Source of the DNA: an uncultured bacterium
Lineage (GTDB): Bacteria > CAIJMQ01
DNA: 11,022 nt
Reading direction: 5' to 3'
NCBI GenBank assembly: GCA_903821905.1
Contig: CAIJMQ010000108.1
Location: 1-11,022, forward strand
In this document: positions 7,924-11,022 of the stretch, in pieces
Position numbering within the stretch: the first letter of the stretch is position 1
How the letters are laid out: every line of letters begins with the position of its first letter
The notes under the pieces: generated by a model
Databases searched by the model: none
Told to the model about the DNA's origin: nothing
What the model saw: the letters and a program-made list of their open reading frames with translations, nothing else
Position numbers and translations under genes: made by a program

Positions 7924-9582
7924 ATGCCTAAAAGAACTGATATACATAAAATATTAATAATTGGCTCCGGTCCTATTGTAATCAGCCAAGCATGTGAATT
8001 CGATTACTCCGGAACACAGGCCTGTAAAGTTCTTAAGAGCGAAGGATTCGAAGTGATTTTACTCAACAGTAATCCTGCAACAATTATGACAGACCCGCTA
8101 ATAGCTGATAAAACTTACATTGAACCGATTACTCCCGAAATTGTGGAAAGGATTATTGAAAGAGAGAGACCGGATGCTATTCTGCCGACACTCGGCGGCC
8201 AAACTGCGCTGAATGTTACAGTGCAAGCAGCAGAGGCAGGAACATTTGATAAATATAACGTTAAGGTAATAGGCGCAAATATTAAAGCCATAAAGAAAGC
8301 AGAGGATAGAGAATTATTCAAGAAAGCAATGCAGAAAATCGGATTGGATTTACCAAGAAGCGGCAAAGCCCATACTTTGAAAGAAGCTTTTGAAGTCGTT
8401 GAAAAAATAGGAGTTCCTGTAATCATAAGACCAAGTTTTACACTGGGCGGCACAGGCGGAGGAGTAGCATATAATATAGAAGAATTTAAGGAATTGGCCA
8501 AGACGGGACTTGAATCAAGTATGATTAGCCAGATACTGATTGAAGAATCAGTCATCGGCTGGAAAGAATTTGAGCTGGAAGTAATGAGAGATACAAGAGA
8601 CAATGTTGTTATTATATGTTCTATTGAAAATTTCGACCCGATGGGTGTTCATACCGGGGATTCTATTACTGTTGCACCGGCACAAACTTTAACCGACAAG
8701 GAATACCAAAAAATGCGTGATGCTGCAATCGCCTGCATCAGAGAAATAGGCGTAGAAACAGGCGGTTCCAATATTCAATTCGCGGTCAATCCGGATAATG
8801 GCAGAATGGTAGTTATTGAAATGAATCCAAGAGTATCAAGAAGTTCTGCCTTGGCATCAAAAGCTACGGGCTTCCCTATCGCAAAGATAGCCGCTAAACT
8901 TGCAGTAGGATATACTTTAGACGAAATTCCGAATGACATCACAAAAGAAACTCCTGCTTGTTTTGAGCCAACTATAGATTACTGCGTAGTAAAAATTCCG
9001 CGCTTCACATTCGAGAAATTCCCTGAGGCAGACACTACATTAACCGTTTCAATGAAATCCGTAGGCGAGGCAATGGCAATCGGCAGAACCTTCAAAGAAG
9101 CGTTACAGAAAGGTTTACGTTCATTGGAAATAGGAGTAGATGGTCTTGCAGATTTAAAACACGAGGTCTCGGAAAGCAAACTTATAGAGAAATTACGAAC
9201 TCCAAATGCAGAGAGAATTTTTTACATTAAACATGCTCTAAAGAACGGTTTAGATATAGACGAGATTTATAAACACACCCAAATAGACAGATGGTTTTTA
9301 CATAACATCAAAGAGATTGTAGAATTAGAGCAAAAGATAATAGAAGTCGGGAATAATAAGAAATTATCTTCCGAACTTTTATTGAAAGCGAAACAGTTCG
9401 GGTTCAGCGACAAACAACTTGCGAAGATACTGAAAACAGAGGAAGAAGTTATTAGAAAGTTGCGCACAAAGTTTGGTATAAAAGCGGTATACAAATTAGT
9501 AGACACCTGTGGGGCTGAATTTGAAGCTTATACCCCATATTACTATTCTACCTATGAAAAAGAGAACGAAAGTTGTAACTAA
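7924..9582 (+). CDS. carB: Carbamoyl-phosphate synthase large subunit, N-terminal half only (split CarB)
   Basis: This 552-residue protein is the first half of CarB, which is about 1,070 residues in most bacteria. It carries the carboxyphosphate-forming ATP-grasp domain (1 to about 400) and the oligomerisation domain (about 400-552). ATP-site residues align with E. coli at identical numbers: R129, R169, E215, H243, Q285, E299 and N301. It stops in [12 protein letters not shown], at the domain boundary where E. coli CarB (STYEEECEAN) enters its second half. The carbamate-phosphorylating and allosteric domains are absent, and the following DNA is guaA, so no frameshift hides them. Naturally split carB genes are known (for example Methanocaldococcus and Aquifex), so a partner gene elsewhere is likely. 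A deletion or assembly join is the alternative. The Shine-Dalgarno sequence is weak (GAAAG at 7916-7920). Close linkage to carA supports coupled expression. Confidence 0.94.
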   Translation: MPKRTDIHKILIIGSGPIVISQACEFDYSGTQACKVLKSEGFEVILLNSNPATIMTDPLIADKTYIEPITPEIVERIIERERPDAILPTLGGQTALNVTVQAAEAGTFDKYNVKVIGANIKAIKKAEDRELFKKAMQKIGLDLPRSGKAHTLKEAFEVVEKIGVPVIIRPSFTLGGTGGGVAYNIEEFKELAKTGLESSMISQILIEESVIGWKEFELEVMRDTRDNVVIICSIENFDPMGVHTGDSITVAPAQTLTDKEYQKMRDAAIACIREIGVETGGSNIQFAVNPDNGRMVVIEMNPRVSRSSALASKATGFPIAKIAAKLAVGYTLDEIPNDITKETPACFEPTIDYCVVKIPRFTFEKFPEADTTLTVSMKSVGEAMAIGRTFKEALQKGLRSLEIGVDGLADLKHEVSESKLIEKLRTPNAERIFYIKHALKNGLDIDEIYKHTQIDRWFLHNIKEIVELEQKIIEVGNNKKLSSELLLKAKQFGFSDKQLAKILKTEEEVIRKLRTKFGIKAVYKLVDTCGAEFEAYTPYYYSTYEKENESCN

Positions 9583-11022
9583 AGAGTGGGTTGCGATTCT
9601 TGATTTTGGTTCACAATACACCCAACTAATTGCCAGGCGTGTAAGAGAATGCAAAAGCTATTCTGAGATTTTCCCATTTAACGTCCCCATTCAGAAAATT
9701 ATTGAAAACAAACCCAAAGCAATTATTCTATCCGGCGGGCCGGCAACAGTAACTTCAAATAAAAGCCCAACCATATCAAAACAGATATTTGAATTAGGCA
9801 TCCCTGTATTGGGCATATGCTACGGCATGCAACTTATGGCAAAAGTGCTGGGAGGAAAAGTTAAAAGTTCTCCAAACCGCGAATATGGTGATTCCAAACT
9901 AAGCGTGAAAAAAGCTGATAACATTTTCAGCGGAATAAACCGCAACTTGATTGTCTGGATGAGCCACGGTGACCGTGTACTCAAACTCCCTGCGGGTTTC
10001 GAGATAATCGCCAACACCTCGAATTCTCCGATAGCGGCAATGAGGAACAAAGAGAAAAAACTATACGGAGTCCAATTCCATCCGGAAGTAATCCACACTC
10101 CTCAAGGCATAAAAATCATGGACAACTTCCTGAAGAAAATTTCCGGATGCTCCGCCAGTTGGACAATAAGTTCTTTCATTAAAGATTCAATAGAAGACAT
10201 AAGAGAAAAAGTTAAAAATGAGCGTGTACTTTGCGCCTTGAGCGGAGGAGTAGATTCTTCGGTTTTAGCTATGCTCCTTCATAAAGCAATAGGCAAGAAA
10301 CTCTCATGTGTCTTTGTTGATAATGGTCTGCTGCGAAAAGATGAAGCAGCACAGATTGTCCAGAGATTCAAACACCGTTACCATATAAATTTAATCTACA
10401 TCAATGCTAAAGATATCTTCCTTAAAGAATTAAAAGGTGTCCTTGACCCGGAGAAAAAAAGGAGAATTATCGGCAAAGAATTTATTAGAGTATTTGAAAC
10501 CCAAGCCAAAAAATTAGGGACAATAAAATTTCTGGCTCAAGGAACTCTTTATCCGGACGTTATAGAATCAAGGTCAACATTCGGCGGGCCTTCTGCTACA
10601 ATCAAAACACATCACAACGTCGGAGGTCTTCCAAAGAAAATGAATTTCAAATTGATTGAACCTTTCAGGTTTCTATTTAAAGATGAAGTAAGAAAAGTCG
10701 GCAAAGAACTTGGACTTGCAGAGAGTATAATATGGAGACAACCTTTCCCCGGTCCGGGACTAGCAGTCAGAATCGTAGGAGAAGTAACCGAAGAGCGTCT
10801 TAAGATTTTAAGAGAAGCTGATGCGCGAATTCAGGAAGAGATTAGAGCAAAAGGTCTTTACAGAGAAATCTGGCAATCTTTCGGAGTTCTTCTCCCTATT
10901 AAAACTGTCGGCGTTATGGGCGATGAAAGAACTTATGAAAACGTTGTGGCGCTTAGGGCCGTAACCAGCCTCGACGGCATGACAGCCGATTGGGCGAAGA
11001 TACCCCATGAAGTGCTCGGCAA
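9554..11022 (+). CDS. guaA: GMP synthase (glutamine-hydrolysing), 3'-truncated by the window
   Basis: GuaA converts XMP to GMP using ATP and glutamine. The frame is open from ATG 9554 to the window edge: 489 complete codons, with roughly 30-35 residues missing compared with E. coli GuaA. The class I amidotransferase domain begins at about 13 ([19 protein letters not shown]) and has nucleophile C89 in GICYGMQ, then H176 and E178 in QFHPEV. The ATP-pyrophosphatase loop SGGVDSS is at 230-236. The C-terminal dimerisation domain shows THHNVGGLP and [20 protein letters not shown] 9554 is the only reasonable start, since no GTG or TTG occurs between it and the conserved region. It overlaps the end of carB by 29 bases in another frame and has no visible Shine-Dalgarno sequence, so translation probably depends on ribosomes finishing carB. 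Both activities in one chain is the usual bacterial form; many archaea use two proteins. Confidence 0.96.
   Translation, partial: MKKRTKVVTKEWVAILDFGSQYTQLIARRVRECKSYSEIFPFNVPIQKIIENKPKAIILSGGPATVTSNKSPTISKQIFELGIPVLGICYGMQLMAKVLGGKVKSSPNREYGDSKLSVKKADNIFSGINRNLIVWMSHGDRVLKLPAGFEIIANTSNSPIAAMRNKEKKLYGVQFHPEVIHTPQGIKIMDNFLKKISGCSASWTISSFIKDSIEDIREKVKNERVLCALSGGVDSSVLAMLLHKAIGKKLSCVFVDNGLLRKDEAAQIVQRFKHRYHINLIYINAKDIFLKELKGVLDPEKKRRIIGKEFIRVFETQAKKLGTIKFLAQGTLYPDVIESRSTFGGPSATIKTHHNVGGLPKKMNFKLIEPFRFLFKDEVRKVGKELGLAESIIWRQPFPGPGLAVRIVGEVTEERLKILREADARIQEEIRAKGLYREIWQSFGVLLPIKTVGVMGDERTYENVVALRAVTSLDGMTADWAKIPHEVLG

Noticed and set aside
8115-8603. 162-codon open frame on the minus strand within carB
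   Set aside because: It is antisense to the conserved ATP-grasp core of CarB. Its low-complexity, serine-rich translation is typical of a shadow frame.
9583-9700. Remnant of the CarB second half after the carB stop
   Set aside because: The three forward frames were considered. Only guaA coding is present, with the [15 protein letters not shown] signature right after the stop.

Overview
The window is a gene-dense stretch of bacterial chromosome with every gene on the + strand. It is moderately AT-rich (roughly 40% GC by eye, with frequent ATA and AGA codons). Gene order is gltB (5' end cut off by the window), gltD, a two-piece PEP/pyruvate-binding (ATP-grasp) gene, carA, a half-length carB, and guaA (3' end cut off). 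The largest gap between genes is 17 bases, and most junctions overlap, so this looks like one polycistronic operon. No promoter, terminator, RNA gene, repeat, CRISPR array or mobile element was recognised, and no stretch over 300 bases lacks a gene. A single-chain GMP synthetase (amidotransferase plus synthetase) and a two-subunit GltB/GltD enzyme point to a bacterium. The GltD N-terminus resembles the Gram-positive/actinobacterial style more than the E. coli one. Split carB genes and the orphan ATP-grasp protein would suit an uncultured or deep-branching lineage, but I cannot name the phylum.

Region 1 (1-4224) encodes glutamate synthase, which makes glutamate from glutamine and 2-oxoglutarate. 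GltB lacks its glutaminase domain here only because the window starts inside the gene. The FMN domain, the [3Fe-4S] cysteines and the GXGXG beta-helix are intact. GltD has its iron-sulfur cysteines and both dinucleotide-binding folds.

Region 2 (4242-6832) encodes a protein of unknown function. It has a KaiC/RecA-like N-terminal region without a Walker A motif, a PPDK/PEP-synthase-type ATP-grasp domain, and an uncharacterised C-terminal region, with no phospho-histidine domain. In this sequence it is broken by a -1 frameshift at about 5336-5341. One extra T would restore an open reading frame of about 863 codons.

Region 3 (6829-11022) encodes carbamoyl-phosphate synthetase and GMP synthetase. 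CarA is complete. CarB stops at residue 552, the boundary between its two homologous halves, and the start of guaA overlaps its last 29 bases. The second, carbamate-phosphorylating half of CarB is not in the window and must be encoded elsewhere if the enzyme works. Functionally, the operon groups three glutamine-dependent amidotransferase systems (GltB, CarA, GuaA) that feed glutamate, pyrimidine/arginine and guanine nucleotide synthesis.
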